Assembly (NCBI RefSeq): GCF_030282825.1
Contig: NZ_JASTZU010000027.1
Coordinates: 1-64,000, forward strand
Length of the DNA stretch: 64,000 bases
Reading direction: 5' to 3'
Source of the DNA: Aquibacillus rhizosphaerae
GTDB lineage: Bacteria; Bacillota; Bacilli; Bacillales; Amphibacillaceae
The translations under genes were made by a program, and so were the position numbers. Shown in pieces: positions 44,129-53,317 of the stretch (its first letter is position 1; each line of letters opens with the position of its first letter). Below the pieces are notes generated by a model. It did no database searches and was not told the DNA's origin. It saw only the letters and a program-made list of their open reading frames with translations.

Positions 44129-45301
44129 ATGATGAAGGATAATAAGGATACCTTGCAAGAAAATGAGAATAATTTAATGGATGAATTGTTGGTAAACCCA
44201 TTTGGCGAATTGCAAAATGAAGCTAAATCTGCAACAAATGAAAATAAGTCACCGCGGCTTATTGATGATATCCCGGAAGAAGATAAGGAAAAGGCATATA
44301 CACTAGCAAAACAAATTGATCCAAAAAACCATCAAGCAATGATTTCATATGGAACCCAGGCGCAAGACAAGTTGTTAGCATTTTCTCATTCGATGCTTGA
44401 CCATGTCCAAAAGAAAGATACGGGTGAAGTTGGTGAGATTATTAGTGATTTAATGAAGAAGTTTAATGGGATGAACCCTGAAGAACTTAAGCCTGAGAAG
44501 AGAAGTGTTTTGAAGCGAATATTTGGGAATATGTCAGGTTCCATTCAAGAGATGCTGTCGAAATACCAGAAAACAGGAGCACAAATTGACCGTATCAGTG
44601 TTAAGTTAGATAGAACAAAAACAAACCTATTATCTGATATCGATATGCTAGAAAAACTTTACGAAAATAATAAGGAATATTTTCAAGCCTTGAACGTGTA
44701 CATTGCAGCTGGAGAATTAAAGCTTGAAGAGTTGCAAAATCAGGTCATCCCAACTTTAAAGAAAACTGCAGAAACTACAAATGATCAAATGAAGTTTCAA
44801 GAAGTGAATGATATGATTCAATTTGCAGAACGCTTGGAAAAACGGGTTTATGATTTGAAATTAAGTCGGGAAATTACAATTCAAAGTGCTCCACAAATTC
44901 GACTGATTCAAAATACGAACCAGGTACTCGTTGAAAAAATCCAATCCTCGATTTTGACAGCCATTCCACTTTGGAAAAACCAAGTTGCGATTGCCCTTAC
45001 GATGTTTAGACAACATCATGCTGTTGAAGCACAAAAGCAAGTATCAAAAACAACTAATGATCTATTATTAAAAAATGCGGAAATGCTAAAAACAAATACA
45101 ATTGAGACAGCAAAAATAAATGAACAAGGTCTTGTTGATATCGAGACATTAAAGAAAACACAAGAAAGCTTAGTGACTACGCTTGAGGAAACACTAAAAA
45201 TTCAGGATGAGGGAAGAAGAAAACGAAGAGATGCAGAGCAAGAATTAAGCAGGATGGAGAGCGATTTAAAACAGAAGCTGTTGCAAATCAAAGAAGGTTA
45301 A
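44129..45301 (+). CDS. telA: TelA / toxic anion resistance family protein
   Basis: 390 aa, soluble and almost wholly helical with long coiled coils. Family landmarks include [60 protein letters not shown] and [20 protein letters not shown]. It corresponds to B. subtilis YaaN. TelA proteins were linked to tellurite resistance and, in Firmicutes, to antibiotic and lantibiotic tolerance; the biochemistry is unresolved. The ATG at 44129 has AAAGGGAG upstream. Second gene of the xpaC operon. Confidence 0.9.
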   Translation: MMKDNKDTLQENENNLMDELLVNPFGELQNEAKSATNENKSPRLIDDIPEEDKEKAYTLAKQIDPKNHQAMISYGTQAQDKLLAFSHSMLDHVQKKDTGEVGEIISDLMKKFNGMNPEELKPEKRSVLKRIFGNMSGSIQEMLSKYQKTGAQIDRISVKLDRTKTNLLSDIDMLEKLYENNKEYFQALNVYIAAGELKLEELQNQVIPTLKKTAETTNDQMKFQEVNDMIQFAERLEKRVYDLKLSREITIQSAPQIRLIQNTNQVLVEKIQSSILTAIPLWKNQVAIALTMFRQHHAVEAQKQVSKTTNDLLLKNAEMLKTNTIETAKINEQGLVDIETLKKTQESLVTTLEETLKIQDEGRRKRRDAEQELSRMESDLKQKLLQIKEG

Positions 45302-45438
45302 CATTCAGTCTAAACTATAAAGCGGAAATTTAGGTATCTCTCAAATAAAAGAAGGATAGAATGTCGTTCTCTTATTTGAGAGAACAGTTGTAACTGTGTG
45401 AGGTCACGATATATGTCCTTCAATCTCCTTTTTACGTT

Positions 45439-45713
45439 AAGAAGATAGCAGAGGCGTTTGCATCTGCTGTTGGAGAATGTTTATATGTTGCTTTGTTGCC
45501 TACACCCCACACTCTAGAATATAGTGAAAAGCTCTTATCCCATACAAATGAGAGAGAACGTTGTGTAATTTAGGGGATGTATTATTCTACGAGAGTATTC
45601 GAAATTCCAAGTTAAATAATCATTTAAAAAAGCTTGAAGTACCTGCAACAGTCCGAAATTGGAAGACGCTAAACAAGCTTATACATATGGTGGATGATCC
45701 TAGGTATAAATAG
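45439..45713 (+). pseudogene. remnant of an unrecognised gene
   Basis: Two short open pieces look coding: KKIAEAFASAVGECLYVALL to 45573, then in another frame LNNHLKKLEVPATVRNWKTL to 45713. No start or ribosome binding site was found. The family was not recognised. An inverted repeat CTCTCAAATAA/TTATTTGAGAG lies just upstream (about 45337-45385). Confidence 0.35.
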
Positions 45714-45897
45714 AGAACTAGCTAATAGTATGTTAAGAACTGAAAAAGAATTAACTTTCACATAAAATAGTCAATTCCATAATACTAATTTTGTAGTCAA
45801 CTACAACAACATATAGTTAGATAAAATCATTTCCAAACTATATATTTTCGCAGATGACTGAATAAGGTAACTATGAAATTGACTCAAAAGTATAAGA

Positions 45898-46137
45898 AAT
45901 ATTTTTCTAGCAGGAAGGGCTCTGCAATGCTATAACCACCAATTCCATGTAGCTCCACTAGAGTATGCTTTCCTCCTCAAGTTGATAAATTTCCTTCCGT
46001 AGTTTCTATCACAATCTTCTCTTCTAAGAAATCACTCACTTAAGCAGTCCAGTAGCTTTGTTTAGTCCGGTTGCTAATTCACTTCTACAAATAGATCTAA
46101 TTTCTAAAATTTCTTCTAATGTTTGATGTATGTGCAT
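45898..46137 (-). pseudogene. remnant of a ROK-family (XylR-like) repressor
   Basis: The minus strand from ATG 46137 reads the N-terminal winged helix of ROK repressors with two internal stops: HQTLEEILEIRSICRSELAT, GLNKATGLLK, stop, VSDFLEEKIVIETTEG, stop, GGKHTLVELHGIGGYSI. The end of the gene is missing. The order helix-turn-helix, then LVSDFLExKxVxExxEG, then GGRxPxLxxLN is that of XylR/NagC. It lies directly beside a XylR-type operator and the uxaC promoter, so it was probably their repressor. Confidence 0.65.
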
Positions 46138-46196
46138 TATTGGTTTCTGGTAAAATCCTCCGTAACGAAACATTTACATTTTCAGATGAATAGGTC

Positions 46197-46225
46197 TTGA
46201 TAAATAAACCAAATACTTATAGTAT
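46197..46225 (+). promoter_or_regulatory. uxaC promoter
   Basis: TTGATA (46197-46202), 17-bp spacer, TAGTAT (46220-46225): a good sigma-A promoter. The XylR-type operator begins 12 bp downstream, where a bound repressor would block transcription. Confidence 0.65.
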
Positions 46226-46237
46226 AGTATACAATGA

Positions 46238-46262
46238 TTAATTTGTTTAGCGAACAAACTAA
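46238..46262 (+). promoter_or_regulatory. XylR/ROK-type operator
   Basis: TTAATTTGTT facing AACAAACTAA across TAGCG. The arms match the Bacillus xyl operator (TTAGTTTGTT/AACAAACTAA) with one mismatch in the left arm. It lies between the promoter and uxaC. Confidence 0.7.
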
Positions 46263-46324
46263 TTACAGTATATAAGGTACACATGTTCGCAATAAAACAA
46301 AGCAAGGAAGGGTGTATTAAAACA

Positions 46325-47722
46325 ATGAAAACGTTTATTACGGAAGACTTTCTTTTGTATAACGATGTAGCAAAAGAATTGTATCATGAAGTTGCGAAAA
46401 AACTACCAATCATAGACTACCATAACCACCTGAACCAAAAAGAAATACTGGAAGACAAGAATTATAGCAACATTTCAGAAATCTGGCTAGCAGGCGATCA
46501 TTATAAATGGAGAGCGATGAGAGCTAATGGAATAAGTGAGGAATATATAACTGGAGACAAGAGTGACTACGAGAAATTCTTGGCTTTTGCGAAAACGATT
46601 CCAAACACCTTTGGAAACCCGATGTATCATTGGGCCCACTTAGAGCTTCAAAGATATTTTGGAATTGATGAGCTATTAAATGAGGAAACGGCGCCCGCTA
46701 TATGGGAAGAGGCTAATCGTCAACTGGCAACGTCTGACTTATCTGTGCGTTCGATCTTGGAAAAAGATAATGTAGTTTTCGTTGGTACAACAGACGACCC
46801 TACTGACAGTTTAGAATATCACACTGCATTGGCAAAGGAGGATTTTGATTGTAAAGTATCTCCTTCATTCAGGCCAGATAAAGGATTAAATATTGATACA
46901 CCTGATTTTCTAGACTGGATAACAAAACTTGAGCAAGCTGCGGATATCAGCATCACAAACTACCAAGCTTTGTTGGACGCATTTGCAAAACGAGTAGACT
47001 TCTTTGACGAATTAGGTTGTCGCAGCTCTGATCACGGCATAAATGTTATGTTCTTTGAAGAGGCAACAAAAGAAGCAGTGGAGACGATTTTTGAAAAACG
47101 ACTAAATGGCGATCCATTGTCTCAGAAAGAAGTGAATCAATACCGTACCTATACATTAATATATTTGGGAGAGTTATATGCAGCAAAAGGATGGGTTATG
47201 CAATTACATATTAACCCATTACGTAATAACAATACACGTATGTTCGATAAAATCGGACCGGATAGCGGGTTTGACTCGATTGGAGACCGTCTATTAGCAG
47301 AGCCTTTATCCAAGTTTTTAGATGCATTAGAGGTGAATGAAAATTTACCAAAAACAGTGCTATATTCTCTAAACTCACGAGATAACAATGTGTTAGCTGC
47401 GATGGCAGGAAACTATCAAAATGGTGAAATCCCGGGGAAAGTTCAGTTTGGTACAGCATGGTGGTTCAATGACCATATTGATGGCATGGAAGACCAAATG
47501 AAGACATTAGCAAATACAGGTCTAATTAGTAACTTTATTGGTATGCTAACAGACTCTAGAAGTTTTCTATCGTTTTCACGTCATGAGTACTTCCGACGCA
47601 TTCTTTGCAACTTACTAGGAACATGGGTAGTAGAAGGTAAAGTGCCAAATGACAAGAAGCTACTAGAGACGTACGTAAAAAATATTTGTTATTACAATGC
47701 GGAACGTTATTTTAATATTTAA
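46325..47722 (+). CDS. uxaC: glucuronate (uronate) isomerase
   Basis: 465 aa, metal-dependent amidohydrolase-superfamily isomerase that turns D-glucuronate into D-fructuronate (and galacturonate into tagaturonate). The start at 46325 gives MKTFITEDFLLYNDVAKELY, the usual N-terminus; an upstream ATG at 46283 adds 14 unconserved residues. Metal-site residues are visible in IIDYHNHLNQKEI, and QLHINPLRNNNTRMF and FSRHEYFRRILCNLLGTWVV are family blocks. Length is normal. It is driven by a promoter with a XylR-type operator and followed at 61 bp by gndA. The decayed ROK gene upstream suggests that repression has been lost or passed to another regulator. Confidence 0.95.
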   Translation: MKTFITEDFLLYNDVAKELYHEVAKKLPIIDYHNHLNQKEILEDKNYSNISEIWLAGDHYKWRAMRANGISEEYITGDKSDYEKFLAFAKTIPNTFGNPMYHWAHLELQRYFGIDELLNEETAPAIWEEANRQLATSDLSVRSILEKDNVVFVGTTDDPTDSLEYHTALAKEDFDCKVSPSFRPDKGLNIDTPDFLDWITKLEQAADISITNYQALLDAFAKRVDFFDELGCRSSDHGINVMFFEEATKEAVETIFEKRLNGDPLSQKEVNQYRTYTLIYLGELYAAKGWVMQLHINPLRNNNTRMFDKIGPDSGFDSIGDRLLAEPLSKFLDALEVNENLPKTVLYSLNSRDNNVLAAMAGNYQNGEIPGKVQFGTAWWFNDHIDGMEDQMKTLANTGLISNFIGMLTDSRSFLSFSRHEYFRRILCNLLGTWVVEGKVPNDKKLLETYVKNICYYNAERYFNI

Positions 47723-47783
47723 GTTAATCATTCATGGTGGTAGAAATAGAAAAATGATTCTATAAAAGAGAGGAAAATCAGTT

Positions 47784-49193
47784 ATGTCAAAACAACAAAT
47801 TGGTGTAGTTGGCTTAGCCGTAATGGGTAAAAATTTAGCTTTGAATATTGAGAGTAGAGGGTATGCAGTTTCCGTTTTCAACCGTTCAGCAGAAAAAACA
47901 GAAGCATTTTTGCAAGAAGAGGCAAAAGGAAAGAACTTTGCTGGCACATATAGTGTCGAGGAGTTTATCAATTCCCTAGAGAAACCTAGAAAGATTTTAT
48001 TAATGGTAAAAGCCGGGGCAGCAACAGATGCAACGATCGAATCATTAAAGCCATACCTGGAAAAAGGTGATATTTTAATTGATGGGGGGAATACATTCTT
48101 TAAGGATACGATTCGTCGTAACCAGGAGTTGGATGAAAGTGGTATCCACTTTATTGGAGCTGGTGTTTCCGGTGGAGAAGAAGGAGCACTTAAAGGTCCT
48201 TCCATTATGCCAGGTGGACAAAAAGAAGCATACGACCTTGTTGAGCCAATTTTAACGGCCATTGCTGCAAAAGTTGGAGAAGATGCTTGTACGACTTATA
48301 TCGGACCAAATGGTGCTGGCCACTATGTGAAAATGGTTCATAATGGAATTGAATACGGCGATATGCAGCTAATCTGTGAGGCGTATTTCATCATGAAAAG
48401 AGTACTAGGATTAGATGCTACGGAGCTTCATGAAGTATTCTCTGAATGGAATAAAGGTGAATTAGACAGTTATTTAATGGAAATCACTGCAGATATTTTC
48501 ACAAAAGTAGATGATGACACTGGTAAGCCGATGGTAGACGTCATCTTAGACACGGCTGGTCAAAAGGGTACTGGTAAATGGACGAGTCAAGATTCTCTAG
48601 ACCTTGGCGTGCCATTACCAATCATTACAGAGTCTGTATTTGCTCGTTTTATCTCAGCGATGAAAGAGGAACGTGTCAAAGCTAGCAAGATCTTAAATGG
48701 CCCATCTACAGATAGCTTTAAAGGGAATAAAACAGAACTAATTGAAGCCGTAAGAAAAGCTCTTTACATGAGCAAAATCGTTTCCTATGCACAAGGATTC
48801 GCGCAAATGCGCGCTGCTTCTGAAGAAAATAATTGGAACTTACGCTATGGTGATATCGCAATGATATTCCGTGGAGGATGTATCATCCGTGCGCAATTCC
48901 TTCAAAATATTAAAGAAGCATATGATCGTGATCCGAAATTAACGAATCTGTTGTTAGACGATTACTTCAAGGAAATTGTAGAAAGCTATCAATCTTCGTT
49001 GCGTGAAGTAGTGAAAGTAGCGATTGATAACGGTATTCCAGTACCAGCTTTTGCTAGTGCGATTGCTTATTATGATAGTTACCGTACAGAAACTTTACCA
49101 GCTAATCTGCTGCAAGCACAACGTGATTACTTTGGTGCACACACCTACCAACGTGTTGACAAAGAAGGAAGCTTTCACACGAATTGGATGTAA
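47784..49193 (+). CDS. gndA: 6-phosphogluconate dehydrogenase, decarboxylating
   Basis: 469 aa, the oxidative pentose-phosphate enzyme that converts 6-phosphogluconate to ribulose 5-phosphate and CO2. The N-terminal Rossmann domain reads [20 protein letters not shown] (GxAxMG) with FNRSAEKTE, where N-R-S after strand 2 favours NADP. The signature [13 protein letters not shown], the [12 protein letters not shown] substrate loop, the catalytic Lys/His region [20 protein letters not shown] and the C-terminal tail swapped between subunits are all present. AGAGGAAAATCAGTT precedes the ATG. Lying behind uxaC, it probably joins the uronate/gluconate regulon. A terminator follows. Confidence 0.96.
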   Translation: MSKQQIGVVGLAVMGKNLALNIESRGYAVSVFNRSAEKTEAFLQEEAKGKNFAGTYSVEEFINSLEKPRKILLMVKAGAATDATIESLKPYLEKGDILIDGGNTFFKDTIRRNQELDESGIHFIGAGVSGGEEGALKGPSIMPGGQKEAYDLVEPILTAIAAKVGEDACTTYIGPNGAGHYVKMVHNGIEYGDMQLICEAYFIMKRVLGLDATELHEVFSEWNKGELDSYLMEITADIFTKVDDDTGKPMVDVILDTAGQKGTGKWTSQDSLDLGVPLPIITESVFARFISAMKEERVKASKILNGPSTDSFKGNKTELIEAVRKALYMSKIVSYAQGFAQMRAASEENNWNLRYGDIAMIFRGGCIIRAQFLQNIKEAYDRDPKLTNLLLDDYFKEIVESYQSSLREVVKVAIDNGIPVPAFASAIAYYDSYRTETLPANLLQAQRDYFGAHTYQRVDKEGSFHTNWM

Positions 49194-49260
49194 GACGAGC
49201 TACTTGGTTAACTCCTGCACGGTTTGAGAAAAACTTACGTGCAACATAGATAATAACAAA

Positions 49261-49289
49261 AACCTCCCCCGTATAGAGAGGGAGGTTTA
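49261..49289 (+). terminator. intrinsic terminator after gndA
   Basis: AACCTCCC/GGGAGGTT stem, loop CCGTATAGAGA, short T tail. It ends the uxaC-gndA unit about 70 bp after the stop codon. Confidence 0.75.
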
Positions 49290-49537
49290 TAATAATTAAC
49301 TAGCTTGCTTAACTAACGCAAATACAGGAATGTCTATAAAGTTGTTAATCCCAATGTACAACCGGCTTTAAATTAAAGTAAAGATACCGGGATAAATACT
49401 AGTATGATTGGGGATACTTTATAGGATTTTGGGTATCTTAGTTAAGAACTTATTATATTTCAATCTCCTATGGCCGAGTGCTTTAGCAGGTGTCTATGGA
49501 CCAATCGTTTAAAACTTAAATAAAGGAGTGTCTATAC
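49290..49537. other. promoter-bearing gap before the LarA-like gene
   Basis: 250 bp without a gene. It contains two near-palindromic stretches (AATACTAGTATGATT at about 49396-49410, and TTGGGTATCTTAGTTAAGAA) and should hold the promoter of the LarA-like/SDR pair. No clear operator was identified. Confidence 0.35.
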
Positions 49538-50806
49538 ATGGGGATTCTACAAGAACTTTTAGAAGACATACCTATTCCTAAAATGGCAAAAGTGAAGCAA
49601 GAATTTGACGCTAGTCAAATTGATGACCTTGGTGCAGTATTGCAGTCAGAATTAGCAAGGGAAGAAGTAAAACAAACGGTGAAACCGGGGATGGAAATTG
49701 CCGTTGCAGTTGGTAGTAGAGGGTTAGATCGACTTGTCGAAACGACTGCGGTTACGGTTAAGTTCCTCCAAGAATTAGGAGCGAAACCATTTATTGTACC
49801 TTGTATGGGGAGCCATGGTGGAGCAACTGCAGAAGGGCAACAGGCTGTGCTTGAGCATTTGGGAGTTACCAAAGAAAGCGTCGGGTGTGAAATTCGCTCC
49901 TCGATGGAGGTAATCAAAATAGATCAGCTATCCAATGGATTGCCAGTATATTTTGATAAAATTGCTTCAGAAGCGGATGGAGTTGTTGTCATTAACCGTG
50001 TTAAACCGCATACTGCTTTTCGTGGCCCTGTAGAAAGTGGAATTATGAAGATGATTAGTATTGGATTAGGGAAACAAAAAGGTGCTGAAGCTTGTCATCA
50101 GTTAGGCTTTAAGCACATGGCAGAATATGTTCCAGCAATGACAAAAATTTCGCTAGAGAAAATGCCGATTTTATTCTCTGTGGCCACTGTAGAAAATGCG
50201 TTTGATAAAGTGAAACAGATTGAAGTATGGTTACCAAATGAAATAGAAGAAAAAGAGATTGACATGCAAAAATTAGCAAAAGAATCTCTACCGAAAATAT
50301 ATTTTGACCAAATTGATGTACTTATTATAGATGAAATTGGTAAAAACATTAGTGGTGATGGAATGGACCCGAACATAACTGGTCGTTACCCAACTCCATA
50401 TCCATACGGTGGACCTGACGTAACAAAAATGGTTGTCTTAGATTTAACACATGAGACCGAAGGCAATGCAAACGGTGTTGGAACTGCAGATTTCACAACA
50501 CAACGTTTGGTTGCCAAAATGGATCGCGAGGCAACTTATGCTAATGGCTTAACATCAACTGTTGTCGGACCTACGCATATATCTACGGCATTACCTACAC
50601 AGAAACAGGCAATCAAAGCTGCCATTAAGACGTGTAACATCTTAGATTTTACAAAAGTGAAAATGGTACGCATTAAAAACACATTGGAAATTGATGAAAT
50701 AGAAGTGTCAGAGGCATTATTAGATGAAGTAAATGCTCATGAAAACATGGAACTAATCTCAGACGTATATGAAATGAATTTTAAAAACGAAGGTAATTTA
50801 TTTTAA
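49538..50806 (+). CDS. LarA-like (DUF2088) family protein
   Basis: 422 aa. The N-terminal domain has the LarA pattern: VGSRGLDRL, PCMGSHGGATAEGQQ and the His-rich VINRVKPHTAFRGPVESGIMKMISIGLGKQKGAE region in two conserved blocks. The family includes the nickel-pincer lactate racemase, but this subgroup lacks several of LarA's cofactor-ligand motifs, and I do not know its reaction. It is followed after 20 bp by an SDR of the mannonate-oxidoreductase type and sits downstream of uxaC. Racemisation or epimerisation of a sugar acid (uronate or aldonate) is therefore a reasonable inference. AAAGGAG 10 bp before the ATG. Confidence 0.7.
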   Translation: MGILQELLEDIPIPKMAKVKQEFDASQIDDLGAVLQSELAREEVKQTVKPGMEIAVAVGSRGLDRLVETTAVTVKFLQELGAKPFIVPCMGSHGGATAEGQQAVLEHLGVTKESVGCEIRSSMEVIKIDQLSNGLPVYFDKIASEADGVVVINRVKPHTAFRGPVESGIMKMISIGLGKQKGAEACHQLGFKHMAEYVPAMTKISLEKMPILFSVATVENAFDKVKQIEVWLPNEIEEKEIDMQKLAKESLPKIYFDQIDVLIIDEIGKNISGDGMDPNITGRYPTPYPYGGPDVTKMVVLDLTHETEGNANGVGTADFTTQRLVAKMDREATYANGLTSTVVGPTHISTALPTQKQAIKAAIKTCNILDFTKVKMVRIKNTLEIDEIEVSEALLDEVNAHENMELISDVYEMNFKNEGNLF

Positions 50807-50826
50807 TCTAAACAGGGGGAGTAAAT

Positions 50827-51597
50827 ATGATAAATCTATTTGACTTAACAGGCAAAACTGCTGTTGTTCTTGGGGGAAATGGTGTACTTGGTAGCTCAAT
50901 GGCAGAAGGACTTGCTGAACACGGTGCAAAAGTAGCCATTGTTGGACGTAATATGGATAAAGCAGAAGCGGTAACAAAGGAAATTGAAGCAAATGGTGGG
51001 GAGGCTAAGTCATTTCAAGCCGATGTTAGCTCCATGGAATCCATCCATAATTTGGTTGAAGAAATAGAAGCTTGGTCTGGTGGATGGGACATTGTCCTTA
51101 ACGCACCTGGTACAAATAGCGCAACACCATTCTTAGAGCTAGAGATGGAAGAATGGGACCATATAATGGATGTGAACTTAAAAGGGCTTGTATTCACGTC
51201 TCAAGCATTCGCAAAACGCATGATTGAAACAGGTAGAAAAGGAAGCTTTATCAACATTTCGTCTGTATCCTCTACAACACCATTATCTAAAGTATTTACG
51301 TATTCTGCATCTAAAGCAGGAGTAAATAGCGTAACGCAATTTTTGGCAAAAGAATTTGCGCCACATGGTATTCGTGTTAATGCGATTATTCCTGGATTTT
51401 TCCCAGCAGAACAAAATCGTAAAATTTTAAGTGAAGAACGAATTGCCTCCATTATGGGACACACACCAATGGATCGCTTTGGTAACCCAGAAGAGTTAAA
51501 GGGAGCAGCTATTTATCTAGCTTCTGATAAGGCTTCGAGTTTTGTTACAGGCTCTCTCCTTCGTGTAGATGGTGGATTTGGTAGTATGACAATATAA
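50827..51597 (+). CDS. SDR oxidoreductase, mannonate-oxidoreductase-like
   Basis: 256 aa classical short-chain dehydrogenase. Cofactor loop VLGGNGVLGSSMAEGLA (GxxxGxG), catalytic Ser in NISSVSSTTPL, and YSASKAGVNSV with Tyr and Lys. The usual NAG motif is NAPG here. The segment IIPGFFPAEQNRKILSEE followed by HTPMDRFGNPEEL is characteristic of the SDR enzymes that reduce fructuronate to mannonate in Gram-positives, and of related gluconate 5-dehydrogenases. With uxaC upstream it could supply the second step of glucuronate breakdown; the next enzyme, mannonate dehydratase, is not in the window. GGGGGAG precedes the ATG, and a perfect terminator ends the operon. Confidence 0.85.
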   Translation: MINLFDLTGKTAVVLGGNGVLGSSMAEGLAEHGAKVAIVGRNMDKAEAVTKEIEANGGEAKSFQADVSSMESIHNLVEEIEAWSGGWDIVLNAPGTNSATPFLELEMEEWDHIMDVNLKGLVFTSQAFAKRMIETGRKGSFINISSVSSTTPLSKVFTYSASKAGVNSVTQFLAKEFAPHGIRVNAIIPGFFPAEQNRKILSEERIASIMGHTPMDRFGNPEELKGAAIYLASDKASSFVTGSLLRVDGGFGSMTI

Positions 51598-51623
51598 TTG
51601 TATGAATTAATACGCATAGTAAC

Positions 51624-51656
51624 AAAAAGACTTTGGCTAGAACCCAAAGTCTTTTT
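51624..51656 (+). terminator. intrinsic terminator after the SDR
   Basis: AAAAAGACTTTGG/CCAAAGTCTTTTT perfect stem with a 7-nt loop. It is symmetrical and could act in both directions. Confidence 0.85.
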
Positions 51657-51734
51657 AATCCTTAAGCCAAGAACCACTTCCACCTCATTTTCATAAACAA
51701 TATAGTTCTTACAAATACTCTTTATTTCATAAGA

Positions 51735-52153
51735 CTAGATTCTAGTAAAAAGTGATGTTTTCTCTTTTTCACCTGGTGCACTTCCCATTCTTTTAAATAC
51801 GATGATGACAACGATTAAACCAATAATTTCTCCGAGTGTTGATGCGACAGAGCCATTTAATCCGTTCCATTCCGGAACCAAATGAACAAGAAATAATAAC
51901 GCAATGATTACTGTAGTAAGATTCGGGATTTGCGCGCAGAGCATGTTTGTCTAAAGATGATTAACGGCTTTTCTATGATGCCAAAAATGGACATAGCCAC
52001 TGCATAACAGGCGTTAATAAAGGCCTCATTTTCTCCTCTACTCATCGTCCCATTTATGATTACATGTGTAATGGCAGTTAAACTCGCTGAAAATCCTAAA
52101 GGAATAAAGAATGCTAAAAGTTGGTTATAGGAAAAATGCTCCTTACTTGGCAA
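51735..52153 (-). pseudogene. membrane transporter-like gene with internal deletion
   Basis: The minus strand from ATG 52153 encodes LLAFFIPLGFSASLTAITHV and ACYAVAMSIFGIIEKPLIIF, then loses the frame near 51920. A second frame to 51735 gives LTTVIIALLFLVHLVPEW and STLGEIIGLIVVIIVFKRMG. These look like the first and last membrane helices of one polytopic protein of the MATE-like/multidrug-flippase class, with the central several hundred residues missing. Large internal deletion plus frameshift, hence not functional. Confidence 0.6.
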
Positions 52154-52463
52154 CGTATGTTCCGCTTTTCAATTCATACTCTTTCGTTACACAGCGTTAA
52201 GAAGTTATTGTCTTTCATATCCTATTATTTATACCTTTCTTACTGAATATAACTGAAGTGCTAGAAAAAGGAATTGTTAGAGTATATTAGGCCATTCTTC
52301 TAGGTATATAAGCCTAATAAAATAACTCAAGTATGAAGCATAAAGAAAGCTTTTTTTTTTCTTAATCTTTGATAAAATGTGAAAGAAAGTATATAGTTTA
52401 GCCCTATAGATGGTTGAAGATTTTTAAAAAGAAATATAACTGCTTTGGAAAAGGAGCTTCAAT

Positions 52464-53003
52464 ATGCTAACTGGTGTTTTACCTGCTGTGAAAAATATGA
52501 AGGACTTTGAACAATTACTGAAAAGCGACCATGAATATTTAGTCTTTTTAGAAACTAGAATTTCTCAGATTGGAAATATTATAAAATACGCAAAAAAAAG
52601 TAATAAAAAGGTTATCGTGCACGCAGATTTAATTCAAGGGTTAAAAAACGATGAATATGGAGTGGAATTTTTAGTTCAAAATGTTAAAGTAGACGGAATT
52701 ATTTCAACTCGTGGGAATGTAATATCCATTGCCAAAAAAAGCAACATATTAGCAATCCAACGTTTATTCGTTCTTGATAGCCATGCATTAGAGCGCAATC
52801 TTGATATGATCAATAAGACAAAACCGGATTACATCGAAGTATTACCAGGTTTAGTGCCTAAGATTATTAGAGAAGTTTACGATAATACGAAGTTGCCTGT
52901 CATTGCAGGTGGACTTATTAGAACAGAAGAAGATGTAAGGAATGCTTTGGATGGAGGAGCAAAAGCTGTAACAACATCTAATGGTGATTTATGGAATTTA
53001 TAA
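52464..53003 (+). CDS. glpP: glycerol-3-phosphate-responsive antiterminator GlpP
   Basis: 179 aa, RNA-binding antiterminator of glycerol genes. With glycerol 3-phosphate bound it prevents leader terminators from forming. The TIM-barrel-like family blocks are clear: VFLETRISQIGNI, KKVIVHADLIQGLKNDEYGV, VDGIISTRGNVISIAKK, RLFVLDSHALERNL, DYIEVLPGLVPK, PVIAGGLIRTEEDVRNAL and AVTTSNGDLW. AAGGAG 7 bp before the ATG. In B. subtilis glpP precedes glpFK. Here a TRAP/GH31 operon lies between glpP and glpK, and glpF is not seen. Confidence 0.95.
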   Translation: MLTGVLPAVKNMKDFEQLLKSDHEYLVFLETRISQIGNIIKYAKKSNKKVIVHADLIQGLKNDEYGVEFLVQNVKVDGIISTRGNVISIAKKSNILAIQRLFVLDSHALERNLDMINKTKPDYIEVLPGLVPKIIREVYDNTKLPVIAGGLIRTEEDVRNALDGGAKAVTTSNGDLWNL

Positions 53004-53074
53004 TTTAAAATTCTTGATAATCGGGAGTTCTTTCGACAAAATATACTTTTTAAACAAAAAATATAAAAAAGTTG

Positions 53075-53103
53075 TTTACAGCGCTTACAAATTAGTTTAA
53101 TAT
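53075..53103 (+). promoter_or_regulatory. promoter of the TRAP operon leader
   Basis: TTTACA (53075-53080), 17-bp spacer, TAATAT (53098-53103): a near-consensus sigma-A promoter. A cre-like site overlaps its -35 box and spacer. Confidence 0.75.
53076..53089 (+). promoter_or_regulatory. cre site (CcpA operator)
   Basis: TTACAGCGCTTACA agrees with the cre form TGAAAGCGCTTACA at 12 of 14 positions. It overlaps the promoter, so CcpA binding in the presence of preferred sugars would repress the operon. Confidence 0.65.
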
Positions 53104-53126
53104 AAGGATACAAGTTAAAACATGTG

Positions 53127-53196
53127 ACGGAGAAATGGAGCCCCTCACTAGAAATCCACTTTTTTAAAAAAAGTATGGTTTTTGGTGAGGTTTTTT
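53127..53196 (+). terminator. GlpP-type leader terminator before dctP
   Basis: ACGGAGAAATGGAG (53127-53140) is followed by a long stem CCTCACTAGAAAT... closing at GGTGAGG (53184-53190) and T6. The motif plus terminator recalls the GlpP-controlled leaders of Bacillus glpF and glpD. It lies 120 bp upstream of dctP and 100 bp downstream of glpP. Confidence 0.65.
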
Positions 53197-53317
53197 GTTG
53201 TTCATTTTTGAATAATGGGCATACTATCCATAGGTTATCTTCACACTAACTTTATGAATGTTTGTTTGTTGGGAAAACAAATAAACGTAATTTAGAAAAA
53301 AATAGGAGGAATTTACC

